From Mariniphaga sp041687255 (GTDB lineage: Bacteria; Bacteroidota; Bacteroidia; Bacteroidales; Prolixibacteraceae), in assembly GCA_041687255.1 (NCBI GenBank), contig JAWLCL010000019.1, positions 8,482 through 72,481 of the forward strand: a stretch of DNA of 64,000 nt, in the 5' to 3' direction. Of this stretch, positions 35,818 to 44,674 are shown piece by piece. Both the position numbers and the translations under genes were made by a program. Each line of letters opens with the position of its first letter. The stretch's first letter is position 1. A model generated the notes under the pieces. It was given only the letters and a program-made list of their open reading frames with translations, searched no databases and had not been told where the DNA came from.

Positions 35818-36294
35818 TTACTTCAGTTTTACAGGAATCCAGATATCTTCTTCTGATTCAGGATTGGTATTGTCATAATTTTCACCCAATACTTCAAAAT
35901 GAGGCCTGTTGTCCAAAAGGTATTCTGAGCCGGGCAACCATTCACCAAAGATGTACTGAAAAATTTTACCGTCGCCGGCAGGTCCCTTATAGTGAAAAAC
36001 GGCATACAGCCCTTCGGGTAAAGTAACTGTTTCCATATCATCGGGCACGTTTTCAAAATCCCTTACTTCAACTGCTGCCCATTTTTCAAAAGTATTTGCC
36101 GGTGAGAATTCATCAAAATAAGCCGGACCATATTTCTGCATGGAAATTAATTCATCCGTTAAGCAATTACTTATTTCTTTGCGCCCGGGCATAAAACTCC
36201 ACCACAGCTCAAAAGTCCGGTTATCGGTTAAGCTCATGGAAATCCGTTTACCAACCAGCTTCCTTCTGCCAATGTTTCTTATTTCGGGAGTCAT
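35818..36294 (-). CDS. GyrI-like / effector-binding domain protein
   Basis: A 158-residue single-domain protein of the GyrI-like small-molecule-binding (SRPBCC-like, AraC effector) group. Visible landmarks are RKLVGKRISMSL, TFELWWSFMPGRKEI, FEKWAAVEV, LPEGLYAVFHYKGP (the usual G-x-Y-A-x-F-x-x-x-G signature) and IFGEWLPGSEYLLDNRPHFEVLGE. No DNA-binding domain is attached, so it may act as a stand-alone binder of drugs or metabolites. 17 bp after the FemAB-like gene on the same strand. Confidence 0.86.
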   Translation of the reverse strand: MTPEIRNIGRRKLVGKRISMSLTDNRTFELWWSFMPGRKEISNCLTDELISMQKYGPAYFDEFSPANTFEKWAAVEVRDFENVPDDMETVTLPEGLYAVFHYKGPAGDGKIFQYIFGEWLPGSEYLLDNRPHFEVLGENYDNTNPESEEDIWIPVKLK

Positions 36295-36311
36295 CAGGAA
36301 ACTTTATTTAT

Positions 36312-37421
36312 CTAATTGTTATTGCCGGCCTCATGGGCTTTTATGAGTTCGTACTCCTTCTGCATATAAGGGTAATCCCAACAACCCATCCTGTGAAACA
36401 GCCTTCCACCAAAACCTTTTTTATAAATATGAACCCCATATAGAGGGTGCCTCCGGTTTAAGTTGGGAGCAGAGCCAAACATATCGTATTCTGAGCAACC
36501 CCACTCTTTAGCTACCTTAATTGCTTCCCATTGCAAAGCATAACTGGCCATAAGATGCTCCCCGTCGTTTGCCGATGCTCCGTATAAATAAGTACCCCGT
36601 TTATTTGACAATGCAAGGAACATGGAGGCCAGAAACTTCCCTTCATAATCAGCCATCAACATTTTAATGCTGACACCTTTTTTGCTGTTATCCTGGTTTT
36701 GCAGAATGGTTGAGAAATATTGCTCATCCTGGAGAGGCATATTATGACGCATGGCTGTTTCAAGGTATAATTTATACCAGTCACCAATATGCTCAATACT
36801 GTATTCTTTAATACGGATACCTTTTTTGAAAGCACGCCTGACGTTGTAACGCGTATTGTACCTCATGTTATAAAGCAGTTCATCCTCTCTGCGGTTTAAG
36901 TCCAGGAAAAAGGTATTTTTTGGCAACACATCAACAGGACTTTTCCTCAGGTTCCAGTTAACGGTTTTATAATTAACCCTGAATTCCTGCACATTGCTTT
37001 CAGGAGGTCCTATCCAGTTCCCGGAACTGTCGAAATATTCGTTCTCCTGAGCCCACTGGTTTTGCCATTTCAGATCGTACCGGATAAAAACACAATTCTT
37101 TGGCAAATAGCCGCGAAGTGTTTCCGACAGCTCTTCTAAAAACACACCCTGATTCTCAAAATCAGGCTCCAGCTTCGGACCGTAAGGGACATATGCAAAA
37201 CAATAGCTGTCGTTGATGTATTTGATAAATACCAGTAAATCGTCGTTTATTTTAACCTGACCATCTTCTGAAGGACTAAGCAATTCTTTTGAAACAGTTA
37301 GTTCAAACCCGTTTGGCAAATAACCCTGGGCATGCTTTATCCGCCCCCAGAATGGTGTCTGGGGTAAAATATTTGTTGGTTTTATTACTTCAATTTCCTT
37401 CTGCTTTAACTGACAAGACAT
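36312..37421 (-). CDS. FemAB/FemX-like aminoacyltransferase
   Basis: A 369-residue member of the FemABX/GNAT-fold group, which in Firmicutes add amino acids to the lipid II stem peptide; in Bacteroidota the substrate is uncertain. Visible: TPFWGRIKHAQGY near residue 22, RYDLKWQ, the basic MRYNTRYNVRRAFKKGI (K/R cluster typical of the family), MLMADYEGKFLASMFLALSNKRGTYLYGAS and WEAIKVAKEWGCSEYDMFG. Promoter TTTA-N19-TAATTTTG sits 14 bp upstream. Downstream gene is GyrI-like. Confidence 0.87.
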   Translation of the reverse strand: MSCQLKQKEIEVIKPTNILPQTPFWGRIKHAQGYLPNGFELTVSKELLSPSEDGQVKINDDLLVFIKYINDSYCFAYVPYGPKLEPDFENQGVFLEELSETLRGYLPKNCVFIRYDLKWQNQWAQENEYFDSSGNWIGPPESNVQEFRVNYKTVNWNLRKSPVDVLPKNTFFLDLNRREDELLYNMRYNTRYNVRRAFKKGIRIKEYSIEHIGDWYKLYLETAMRHNMPLQDEQYFSTILQNQDNSKKGVSIKMLMADYEGKFLASMFLALSNKRGTYLYGASANDGEHLMASYALQWEAIKVAKEWGCSEYDMFGSAPNLNRRHPLYGVHIYKKGFGGRLFHRMGCWDYPYMQKEYELIKAHEAGNNN

Positions 37422-37434
37422 TCTGTTTTTTCTG

Positions 37435-37465
37435 CAAAATTACAAAAAGATTACCGGCTGCTAAA
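37435..37465 (-). promoter_or_regulatory. Promoter of FemAB-GyrI pair
   Basis: On the minus strand TTTA is followed after 19 bp by TAATTTTG (37442-37435), a full -7 and three-of-four -33 match. The leader would be only about 6-8 nt before the ATG at 37421. Confidence 0.6.
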
Positions 37466-37617
37466 TTTTTTTCCTCACCCTGTTGCAGTAAAAGACACTG
37501 AAAGCCTGATGAATACATTCAACCAGGCTGAAATAAACATTTATTTAACATACGTGACAAAAAGGTTTCAAAAAACCACTTTCACCCGATCTCCTGTTAT
37601 TATAATCGGGCATTATC

Positions 37618-38331
37618 CTATTCGGGAAACTCATGTATCCTTACGAATTCCCGGCTAATGACGCTGTCGTTGTTTAACAAATTAAGCTTAATAGTGTCAT
37701 CAATGTATTCGATTTTCCAAAAGTTCCGGTTCAGCTCTTTTCCATAAGGAATTAATTCCAGCTCCGGCCGGTGCCCGTTTACATTATAAACTCCGTTAAA
37801 ATTGCCCTTTTCAGAGCCAATGACAAATTGTTTGTCCCATCGAAAAAAAATAAAGCTGTTGCTTTCATCATTTGTGTCAGATGTCCCGGAATTGGGACCG
37901 GCTCCGGAAGCATGTTTCAGCCTCCACAAGCCCAGCAATTTATCGCCATACGTTGCCGGCAGACTGTCGGCCCGCTCAAGCAGAATTTCCACCTGCTGAC
38001 CTTCTTCATTGCGGGTCCAGCTCATGGTATCCGATTTAACCGATATTTTAAAAGGTCCGTAGGGATCGTTTAATCCGTTGGTATTCCTGACAAACAATTC
38101 ACCGGTTTCCTCATTTAAACTCCATGTTCCGTATGAATGCTGCAGCCATCCGTTGCCCGACTGCTGCGTTGAATCGGCGTTGAACCTCATCCACCTTGCA
38201 TTGGGTGTCATTTCCTGATCACCCACACTGACACTGCCTACCACCAAAAGCCCTTCCATTGCAGTGTGATCATTACACCCTGCCACTAAAAGAATAACCA
38301 GCAAAACCGTAATGATTTTTTTTCTTTCCAT
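37618..38331 (-). CDS. Lipoprotein of unknown function (lipocalin-like)
   Basis: I do not recognise a family with confidence. A lipoprotein signal peptide is clear (MERKKIITVLLVILLVAGC, Cys19) from the ATG at 38331; an ATG at 38340 adds three residues. The remaining ~218 residues are beta-strand rich: repeated units such as GSWSLNEETGELFVRN and LLGLWRLKHAS, with W-containing strands as in lipocalin-like domains that measure difference between expected and observed content. Faces the envelope, function unknown. Isolated gene. Confidence 0.7.
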   Translation of the reverse strand: MERKKIITVLLVILLVAGCNDHTAMEGLLVVGSVSVGDQEMTPNARWMRFNADSTQQSGNGWLQHSYGTWSLNEETGELFVRNTNGLNDPYGPFKISVKSDTMSWTRNEEGQQVEILLERADSLPATYGDKLLGLWRLKHASGAGPNSGTSDTNDESNSFIFFRWDKQFVIGSEKGNFNGVYNVNGHRPELELIPYGKELNRNFWKIEYIDDTIKLNLLNNDSVISREFVRIHEFPE

Positions 38332-38340
38332 GATATACAT

Positions 38341-38713
38341 AACTTAAACAAATCATCCAACCGCATTAAAGGTTGACAGAAAATCTGACACCCGGTAAAA
38401 CCAATAGAAAATCTTTAAACACATTGATATTATTCCATTCTTACGGAACTTTGGAACATAGGGGTTGATTTTAATTCTATCCATATCAAGTTCCTATCGG
38501 AACTGTCTCATTAGGGACAAAATTTTTATAAAAAGTTAATTAGTATATTACCCCAGAGTCCCATAGGGATGAAATTTTCTTTACCGGGACAACTATAACT
38601 TCAAAAATTTAGTTTTCCGGGCAGAAAATATTTATTTTACAAGTTACTATTCAGGCATGGAAACCAATAAAAGATTTGTAATTTACTGAATAAATGATAA
38701 AAATTTCAAACCA
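38341..38713. other. Spacer between lipoprotein and FG-GAP gene
   Basis: 373 bp without a gene, between divergently transcribed neighbours. Its middle is occupied by the stem-loop repeat described at 38437-38605; the ends must hold the two promoters, but no full-consensus -7 box is visible. Confidence 0.5.
38437..38605. repeat. Stem-loop intergenic repeat
   Basis: A series of short palindromes separated by AT-rich sequence: AGTTCC-TATC-GGAACT (38489-38504), GTC...GGAC nearby, and TCCC-ATA-GGGA (38559-38569). Two of them are followed by similar words (GGGACAAAATTTT and GGGATGAAATTTT). This looks like the dispersed GGGA/TCCC-type intergenic repeats common in Bacteroidota; no second copy is in this window, so the family call rests on pattern alone. 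Confidence 0.45.
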
Positions 38714-39844
38714 ATGAAAGCAATAGCTATAGCATCGTTTCTTATAATTTCCGCTTTTATTTCTTCAGGACAACCTTTCAAATTTGAAATTCATGAAATC
38801 GGTAAATACGGCAACAACTTTGGCGCTACTTCACTGGTTGACGTAAACAAGGACGGGTTTCTTGATTTTGTTTACGGACGGCGCGGCACCATGTACTGGA
38901 TGGAATACATCTTCCCTTCCGAATGGAAGCTGCACGACATAGGCACAGGGGCAAGCACAGATGTGGGAGGTGTTGCCCATGATGTTAACCGCGATGGATG
39001 GATTGATTTTGTGGTGGGTGACTCCTGGTTTGAAAATACAGGAAAGCCTGAAGAGGAACAATTTATCCTTCACAAAAAAAACATGATAGCATCGCATGAC
39101 AATATAACAGCAGATATTGACGGCGATGGAATCGAAGATATTGTATCGGTATCGAACAGCACCGATCATAACGTTACCGCGTGGTACAGAATTACGGAAG
39201 ACCATACGGAAAACTGGAACTATACTAAAATCGGCAGGGGTATACACGGAGGAATCGGACCTGAAGGAGCAGCCGATTTAAACAACGACGGCAGTATTGA
39301 TGTTGTCCGCGGCGACGTATGGTTTGAAAATGTTGACGGAAAAGGTAAGTCGTGGAAGGAACACCCGCTTGTTCCTCCCGGCGGCAGCCGTGCCGACAGG
39401 TTTGGACTGGCTTTAAAAACCTGGATCATCGATTTAAATAACGACGGCATGCCCGATATTGTGCAGGCAGAGGCCGACACGCCCAATGGCAGAGTTTTTT
39501 GGTGGGAGAATGAAAATTACGGTGAGAATTTTGTTTTTCACCCCATATCCGCCGATTCCACCGGCCAGGATTTCCATTCGCTTGCAGTTGCCGATTTTAA
39601 CGGCGACGGCTTTGTGGATGTTGCCTCGGGCGGGGGACCATTAACCCCGGGCACACACAAGATGTTCATCTGGGAAAATACCGCTGGTAACGGCTCACAG
39701 TGGAAGGAGCATCTAATACTGGAAGGAACCGAAGTACACGAGCTGGTTGCTGCCGATGTTGATGGCGACGGCGATTTCGATATCTTTTCAAAACCCTGGA
39801 GACCTGGTGTGCATGTTTATTTTGAAAATAAGCAGGCAGATTAA
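38714..39844 (+). CDS. Secreted FG-GAP/VCBS repeat protein
   Basis: Exported protein (signal peptide MKAIAIASFLIISAFISSGQ) made of a beta-propeller of FG-GAP/VCBS-like repeats. Seven calcium-type D-x-[DN]-x-DG-x-x-D loops can be counted: DVNKDGFLD, DVNRDGWID, DIDGDGIED, DLNNDGSID, DLNNDGMPD, DFNGDGFVD and DVDGDGDFD. Between them come Trp-rich strands such as WFENTG and WWENEN. 376 residues. Such propellers bind ligands or partner proteins at the surface. No sorting domain is seen, so it is probably periplasmic or lipid-free outer-surface material. Isolated gene. Confidence 0.88.
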   Translation: MKAIAIASFLIISAFISSGQPFKFEIHEIGKYGNNFGATSLVDVNKDGFLDFVYGRRGTMYWMEYIFPSEWKLHDIGTGASTDVGGVAHDVNRDGWIDFVVGDSWFENTGKPEEEQFILHKKNMIASHDNITADIDGDGIEDIVSVSNSTDHNVTAWYRITEDHTENWNYTKIGRGIHGGIGPEGAADLNNDGSIDVVRGDVWFENVDGKGKSWKEHPLVPPGGSRADRFGLALKTWIIDLNNDGMPDIVQAEADTPNGRVFWWENENYGENFVFHPISADSTGQDFHSLAVADFNGDGFVDVASGGGPLTPGTHKMFIWENTAGNGSQWKEHLILEGTEVHELVAADVDGDGDFDIFSKPWRPGVHVYFENKQAD

Positions 39845-40359
39845 AGAAACCCGCATATCACCCGGGTTATAGCTTTATTCAGCTGCACCCGTTATAAACA
39901 AAGGCATCATCTACCTTCCAAAACTTACAGCATCACTTTTATGTTGTCACCCGAAAGAACAATGCCCAGGTAAAATCATCTGCCGGCAGAGAAGTATCCC
40001 CTGCAGGTATTTTCATCATACCATCGCCTGAGTAAACTCAATGTAAACTCAATACAAATTCAATATTAATTCAATGTAAATTCAATTATAATTGAATTTA
40101 CATTGAGTTTAGAATGAATTTAAATTGAATTAAAAATGAATTTACACCGGAGAAGATTACCTGAAGGCCAGGTTGGAGGGAATACCAAAACCTGGTCAGG
40201 GTACCGAATACCATTCTTTTGCCTGCTCCCGCCACTTAAGCAAGGTGCAGTTCCTCCGGGAACAACAAAACTCAGTCTGCATCCCTCAGTGCTCAAGGAA
40301 AGACAGATTGAGTTTTTCAATAATTTTATACGTCTTTTAGAATTTGGAAGTATCGCCAA
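39845..40359. other. Convergent spacer carrying inverted repeat array
   Basis: 515 bp between the FG-GAP gene and the convergent M28 peptidase gene. It contains the 11-bp array at 40032-40145. Minus-strand reading just left of it gives a short open peptide beginning SGDGMMK. To the right a 91-codon plus-strand ORF (40136-40411) has no credible start and overlaps the peptidase gene, so I do not call it. No intrinsic terminator with a U-tract is evident, though the array itself could fold strongly. Confidence 0.5.
40032..40145. repeat. 11-bp direct/inverted repeat array with 36-bp palindrome
   Basis: Five 11-bp units of pattern GTAAACTCAAT (40032-40086: two identical GTAAACTCAAT, then ACAAATTCAAT, ATTAATTCAAT and GTAAATTCAAT) are followed by TATA and five units in inverted orientation (40091-40145: ATTGAATTTAC, ATTGAGTTTAG, AATGAATTTAA, ATTGAATTAAA, AATGAATTTAC). 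The centre, 40071-40106, is a perfect 36-bp palindrome. No spacers or cas genes, so not a CRISPR. The 11-bp period is close to one helical turn, which puts every unit on the same face of DNA. Confidence 0.9.
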
Positions 40360-41970
40360 CTACTCCTTAATCAGGTCCGGGTTGTTGGCAAACTCCCACA
40401 TATCAAGATAAGCAAGTTTGATGATATCTTCCAGTTTTTGCCAATTAATCAGCTCCACATGATCCGAGGCCTGGTGATAATCCGTATGTCCTCCGGTGTG
40501 GAACCAGAAAATTGGAATACCTCTCCTGGCAAACCCACTGTTATCGCTACCTCCAACAGGCTTTCCTACAGCGCTAAAATTGACATCTAGATTTAGTCCG
40601 AAGTTTTCAATGTGTTCTTTTGATGTGTCCCTTAAACCCGAAGCCGCTTCTGTATAAATCATCGCAACTTTATTTCCCGGAGCATCGGGAGAGCTATTCC
40701 TGCCGATCATATCGAAATTGAGGTAAAGCATCACCTTATCCATTTCGTCAAAAGCTTCAATAAAATGGCGCGATCCGAGCAAGCCACGTTCTTCGCCGTC
40801 CCACAATGCAAATATTATGGTGCAATCAGGTTTGACTCCTGATTCAATAAAAGCTTTGGCAATAGTGGTTACCGCAACAACACCTGAACCATTATCGTCG
40901 GCACCATTCCAAACCTGACCATTGTATTTTCCCAGGTGGTCGTAGTGTGCTCCCACAATCACAATCCTGTTGGGATCTTTCCCCTCGATACGAGCTAAAA
41001 CATTGCGAAGTCCCAAAACCCTGGTTTGCGCATTTAAATCGATTTCTAATTCTCCAGCTAATGGTTGTGAGTTTGATTTGAGCCTGGCTGCCTTTGCAAC
41101 AGTCTCTTCCAGGGTCGGGCCTTTCTCTCCCACAATTTCTTCCAACATTTGCCTGGAGATAGAAATTACCGGCAAAGTATGTTTATCAGCAGGAAGCCTC
41201 AATTTTTTGTCGTAAAAACTCTCCGGCTTCGTATCGCTTTCCAGCATAGCTTCATTATAACGAAAGGCCGGATTAATTTTCCAATCGCGCTGCTCATCTC
41301 TCTGCGGGTCGTATTCCAATACAGCTACAGCACCTTTTTCAAATGCTGTTGCATTTTTTTCATTAGTACTTATTTTCAAATCTTTGCCGGCAATAAAGTC
41401 AGGAACTCCATCGCCGGGAAGTCCTGCAAAACGAACCACAATTTTACCCTTCACGTCAACACCGCTAAAGTCATTCCATCCCAATTCTTTATTATCAATG
41501 CCGTAACCCACAAAAACAAGCGATGCTTTTATAGTTCGACTCTGACTTACATAGGAAACATTAAAATCGGTTTTGTATTGGAAGCCTATTTTTTCATTTT
41601 CCCGCACAAGATTTACGGCCTGCACTTCAGAAGGCTGAACTTCAATCGCAGAAAACTCCTGAAAATAAGAAGTTGATTTTTCATCTTGCAGCCCAAGTAA
41701 CTTTTGGTAGCGATTGGGATTAAATGTTTGCTCATCTCCATTGGGCTTTAATGAATAGAGCTTAAATAAGCTCGCCAGATAATCACCAGCCAAATAATTA
41801 CCGGCTGTTCCTGCTTCGCGCCCTTCCATCCAGTCGGATGCTAAAAATTCAAGTTGTGCTTGAATGACATCACGATTTATGGTCTCCAACCCTTTCTCTT
41901 TACCCTCTTCTTTCGCTGACAATGACAAATAGAAAGTTGATGCTAAAATTACAGTCCATACATATTTCAT
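40360..41970 (-). CDS. Secreted M28-family zinc aminopeptidase
   Basis: Exported metallopeptidase releasing N-terminal amino acids. Signal peptide MKYVWTVILASTFYLSLSA, then a protease-associated (PA) insertion (GYGIDNKELGWNDFSGVDVKGKIVV, partly shown as GKIVVRFAGLPGDG). The peptidase domain has the five zinc/catalytic residues: His in GAHYDHLG (about 340), Asp in NGADDNGSGV, Glu pair in WDGEERGLLGS, Asp in LNFDMIGR and His in HTDYHQASDH (about 500). 536 residues. A 15-bp palindrome lies 38 bp upstream of the ATG. Single gene. Confidence 0.93.
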   Translation of the reverse strand: MKYVWTVILASTFYLSLSAKEEGKEKGLETINRDVIQAQLEFLASDWMEGREAGTAGNYLAGDYLASLFKLYSLKPNGDEQTFNPNRYQKLLGLQDEKSTSYFQEFSAIEVQPSEVQAVNLVRENEKIGFQYKTDFNVSYVSQSRTIKASLVFVGYGIDNKELGWNDFSGVDVKGKIVVRFAGLPGDGVPDFIAGKDLKISTNEKNATAFEKGAVAVLEYDPQRDEQRDWKINPAFRYNEAMLESDTKPESFYDKKLRLPADKHTLPVISISRQMLEEIVGEKGPTLEETVAKAARLKSNSQPLAGELEIDLNAQTRVLGLRNVLARIEGKDPNRIVIVGAHYDHLGKYNGQVWNGADDNGSGVVAVTTIAKAFIESGVKPDCTIIFALWDGEERGLLGSRHFIEAFDEMDKVMLYLNFDMIGRNSSPDAPGNKVAMIYTEAASGLRDTSKEHIENFGLNLDVNFSAVGKPVGGSDNSGFARRGIPIFWFHTGGHTDYHQASDHVELINWQKLEDIIKLAYLDMWEFANNPDLIKE

Positions 41971-42290
41971 AGTTCCCCGCTCACTGAAGTATTAGAAAAA
42001 TTTTCACATCTATTGAATAGATGCGCAAGATAATTAAAAATTATACTTTCATCAGTTTGACAAGAAAGTCTGCTTTTTTACATCATCCGATTTAGCGTAC
42101 AGTAAACATTTTTGATTCCGGGTAAATCCATCAGACACAGAATTTGGAATTTATAATAACCTTCAGTATTGCCTCCGCCGGTAATTGCGAGCCCGGCTAT
42201 TCTTAATAGAAATAAATTCGCTTGACGAATTACGTATAATTACAGGAGTCTTTAAAATATATACATCCACGACCAGCAAGATGCCCCGAT
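41971..42290. other. Spacer between M28 peptidase and EamA transporter genes
   Basis: 320 bp of mostly AT-rich sequence, no gene seen. On the peptidase side is the 15-bp palindrome at 42008-42022. The rest holds nothing I can name; the EamA gene ends at 42291, so this spacer probably also carries its terminator, but no clear hairpin plus U-tract is visible. Confidence 0.45.
42008..42022. promoter_or_regulatory. 15-bp palindrome upstream of M28 peptidase gene
   Basis: ATCTATT-G-AATAGAT is a perfect 7-bp inverted repeat around one base, 38 bp upstream of the peptidase start codon. Size and place suit a dimeric repressor or activator site, but nothing identifies the protein. Confidence 0.35.
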
Positions 42291-43202
42291 TCAAAGGAAG
42301 AACAGGGCCACACCAGCCACTGTAACTATAGCTCCGACAATTTCCTTGGCATTCACCTTTTCATGAAACAGCAGTACAGAAGGCGCTATTATGAGTACCG
42401 GAACGATAGCCATCAAAGTTGCGGCGATGCCCGTTTCGGTATGCTGAACAGCCAGCAGCGAAAAGGAGACTCCCAAAAAAGGCCCAAAGAATGCCCCCAG
42501 AGTAATGCGTCTTAGTGCAGGAGGGTTTTTAAGAGCAGCCCATACCCGCGGCCACCTGTTCATAAAGATGAACAATATCGAGAAGCCGGCAATTCCGGTA
42601 AGCACCCGTATTTGCGCCGCAGAAAATGCATCGTAGCTGCCCATTCCTTTTTTGCTCAGCACCAATCCTGCAGCCTGCCCCAGGGCGCCACCCAGTGCCA
42701 GTAGAATGCCCGGAACAGAATAGCTCGATTTCAGTTTCCGGACTATTGATCCGTTCAGCTCCGATTTTTCGCGCTTAAGTATTACAATGATTATACCTGT
42801 CATGGTAATTCCCATACCCAGCCAGTTCATGGGAGTGAGTGTTTCGCCCAGCATGAGCCACCCCACAAAAGCGGCAAACGGAGGAGCCAGCGACATCACC
42901 AGCATCGATATGCGGGCACCGATAACTACAAAGGCCTGGAACAGCAGTAAATCGCCAATAACAAAACCTACCACCCCGGAAAGAGCCAGCCACTGCCACT
43001 GGAATGCCGTGGCATCGGTCGGAAAAAAGAACCCGCGGGCCAGCCAGCTGTATATGCCGATAAAAAAGAAGGCTATCACCAACCGGATGAGATTTACGGC
43101 CAGCGAACCCACTTTTTTACCAGCCGACTCAAATGCCATGCTGGTTACCGTCCAGAAAACGGCAGTGAGCAATCCTGCTATTTCTCCAATGTAGTTTTGC
43201 AT
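42291..43202 (-). CDS. EamA/DMT-superfamily transporter
   Basis: Ten-helix inner-membrane transporter of the drug/metabolite superfamily; substrate unknown (amino acids, nucleosides or other small metabolites in relatives). The 303-residue protein has the two EamA repeats: first half with GLLTAVFWTVTSMAFESAGKK and LMLGETLTPMNWLGMGITMTGII, second half with LALGGALGQAAGLVLSKKGMG and LLFHEKVNAKEIVGAIVTVAGVALFFL (core HEKVNAKEIVG). ATG start 12 bp after a full-consensus -7 box. Confidence 0.92.
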   Translation of the reverse strand: MQNYIGEIAGLLTAVFWTVTSMAFESAGKKVGSLAVNLIRLVIAFFFIGIYSWLARGFFFPTDATAFQWQWLALSGVVGFVIGDLLLFQAFVVIGARISMLVMSLAPPFAAFVGWLMLGETLTPMNWLGMGITMTGIIIVILKREKSELNGSIVRKLKSSYSVPGILLALGGALGQAAGLVLSKKGMGSYDAFSAAQIRVLTGIAGFSILFIFMNRWPRVWAALKNPPALRRITLGAFFGPFLGVSFSLLAVQHTETGIAATLMAIVPVLIIAPSVLLFHEKVNAKEIVGAIVTVAGVALFFL

Positions 43203-43213
43203 TTTTTAGGGCG

Positions 43214-43221
43214 CAAATGTA
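43214..43221 (-). promoter_or_regulatory. -7 box of EamA gene
   Basis: On the minus strand TACATTTG is a full match to TAnnTTTG and lies 11 bp before the EamA start codon, giving a leader of a few nt. The T-run of the upstream terminator falls at the -33 position. Confidence 0.5.
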
Positions 43222-43234
43222 GCAATTCCCTGAA

Positions 43235-43262
43235 ATAAAAAAGCCCCTCCGAACGGAGAGGC
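43235..43262 (-). terminator. Intrinsic terminator after TlpA-like gene
   Basis: On the minus strand GCCTCTCC / GGAGGGGC forms a strong stem around a 4-nt loop (one G-U), followed directly by TTTTTT. It ends transcription from the TlpA-like gene 40 bp after its stop, just before the EamA promoter. Confidence 0.88.
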
Positions 43263-43302
43263 AATATTATTTCAATGAAATAATGTTCTGTATTCAACAT
43301 TT

Positions 43303-44397
43303 TTAATTTAGCAGTTCTTCCACTGTTTCCCTTAACTCCTGGTCGCGTTTGTTTTTGGCAACAATGACACCGTTGCGATCAACAATCACGCTTGAAGGAA
43401 TGGAATTAACGACATACATTTTAGCTGCGGCATTGTTCCAGTACGAGAGGTCGGAGACGTGAGTCCAGGTAAGACGATCGTCTTCAATGGCATTCAGCCA
43501 GGCCTCACGGTCGCGATCGAGCGATACACCAAATACGCCGAATCCTTCATCCTTATAATCGTTGTAAACATCAACGATATTTGGGTTTTCGGCCCGGCAG
43601 GGGCCACACCATGCCGCCCAGAAATCGAGTAGGGTGTATTCATTTTGGGCATATACATCGGAAAACCTTATGGGATTGCCACCCGGGTCATTCATAACAA
43701 AATCGGGTGCAGTTTGCCCTACGGCCACTGTTTTCAATTTCTCAACGCGGTCTTTCAACGCTACAACGGCAGGTATTGAATCAAGTTCCGGGTTTAACGA
43801 TGAAAGCAGCTCATCGAGCGTTTCTGTTTCCATACCGTGCTGGATGCGTGAAAGAAAATACGGTGCAACATACGAACCGGGATTTTCACGCACGAACTCC
43901 TGCTGAATGGTGTTTGTGCTGTTGTACATTTCCTCCACCTGTTCCATCAGCTGCTGTGCTTTGGCTGTGTCGCCGGCTGAAGCCGCCTGACGAGCCTGCT
44001 GGTAGAGCTCCATATACTCCTCTCCTATCTGCTGTATCCGGTTGTTGACACTTGTGTATTCATCATGTGTTTCAGAACCCGTCACCGTCACGTTTTCGAG
44101 CGAATCGGCTTTCCCTTCAACTTCCATTTCTGCGTTTTCAACAAAAATTATAGTCTTTGGCCGCTGACCTACTACCGACAGATAGAATTCTTCAGGGTAA
44201 CTAACTTCTCCTTCAAAAACAGCTGTGCCATCAGTAATTTCAGCTGTATCAACAGGAATCCAACCCGTTTCTCCACGTTGCTCAAGCAAAAGGCTTCCCT
44301 CGGCTCCATCAAGATTTACTTTTATTTCATATCCCTCCTGCTTGCGACTGCAGGCAAAAACAGCTACCAGAGCTGCAAGAATTACCAGTTTTCTCAT
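43303..44397 (-). CDS. TlpA-like thioredoxin lipoprotein with DUF4369-type N-terminus
   Basis: Periplasm-facing disulfide oxidoreductase. Lipoprotein signal peptide MRKLVILAALVAVFAC (Cys16), then a DUF4369-like beta domain (about 20-130), a charged helical linker, and a C-terminal thioredoxin/AhpC-TSA domain with VGQTAPDFVMNDPGGNPIRFSD and the redox centre WAAWCGPCRAENP (about residues 262-267). 364 residues. Bacteroidota carry many of these, probably reducing cytochrome c or other envelope thiols. Monocistronic with a strong terminator downstream. Confidence 0.92.
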   Translation of the reverse strand: MRKLVILAALVAVFACSRKQEGYEIKVNLDGAEGSLLLEQRGETGWIPVDTAEITDGTAVFEGEVSYPEEFYLSVVGQRPKTIIFVENAEMEVEGKADSLENVTVTGSETHDEYTSVNNRIQQIGEEYMELYQQARQAASAGDTAKAQQLMEQVEEMYNSTNTIQQEFVRENPGSYVAPYFLSRIQHGMETETLDELLSSLNPELDSIPAVVALKDRVEKLKTVAVGQTAPDFVMNDPGGNPIRFSDVYAQNEYTLLDFWAAWCGPCRAENPNIVDVYNDYKDEGFGVFGVSLDRDREAWLNAIEDDRLTWTHVSDLSYWNNAAAKMYVVNSIPSSVIVDRNGVIVAKNKRDQELRETVEELLN

Positions 44398-44674
44398 TTT
44401 TATTAAATTATTTTTATCTGTTCAAGGTAATGTATTATACTGTACAGCACAATGCAATTTCGGCCGAAAGATAGGAAATCATTTAAAAACCAAAAAAAAT
44501 GTTTGCGCTGATTTTCAGGAGCTGTTCAGGATAGTCAAAATTTCATGCCACATGCTTTTTAATCCAGAAAAATTAACTAAAACATATGCATTTAAAATAA
44601 TACCTTCACCAGGATTACTTTTTAGATTTATACTTTATCAGAAATTTATTAATTACTTTTAATTTAAAAAAAGT

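Noticed and set aside
40032..40145. Possible CRISPR array
   Set aside because: Units are 11 bp, contiguous without spacers, and half are inverted; no cas genes are present.
40136..40411. 91-codon plus-strand frame after the inverted repeat array
   Set aside because: Begins inside the array, overlaps the peptidase 3' end, and resembles no family.
44225..44662. 145-codon plus-strand frame
   Set aside because: Starts inside the antisense of the TlpA-like gene; Ser/Arg-rich shadow composition and no family features.
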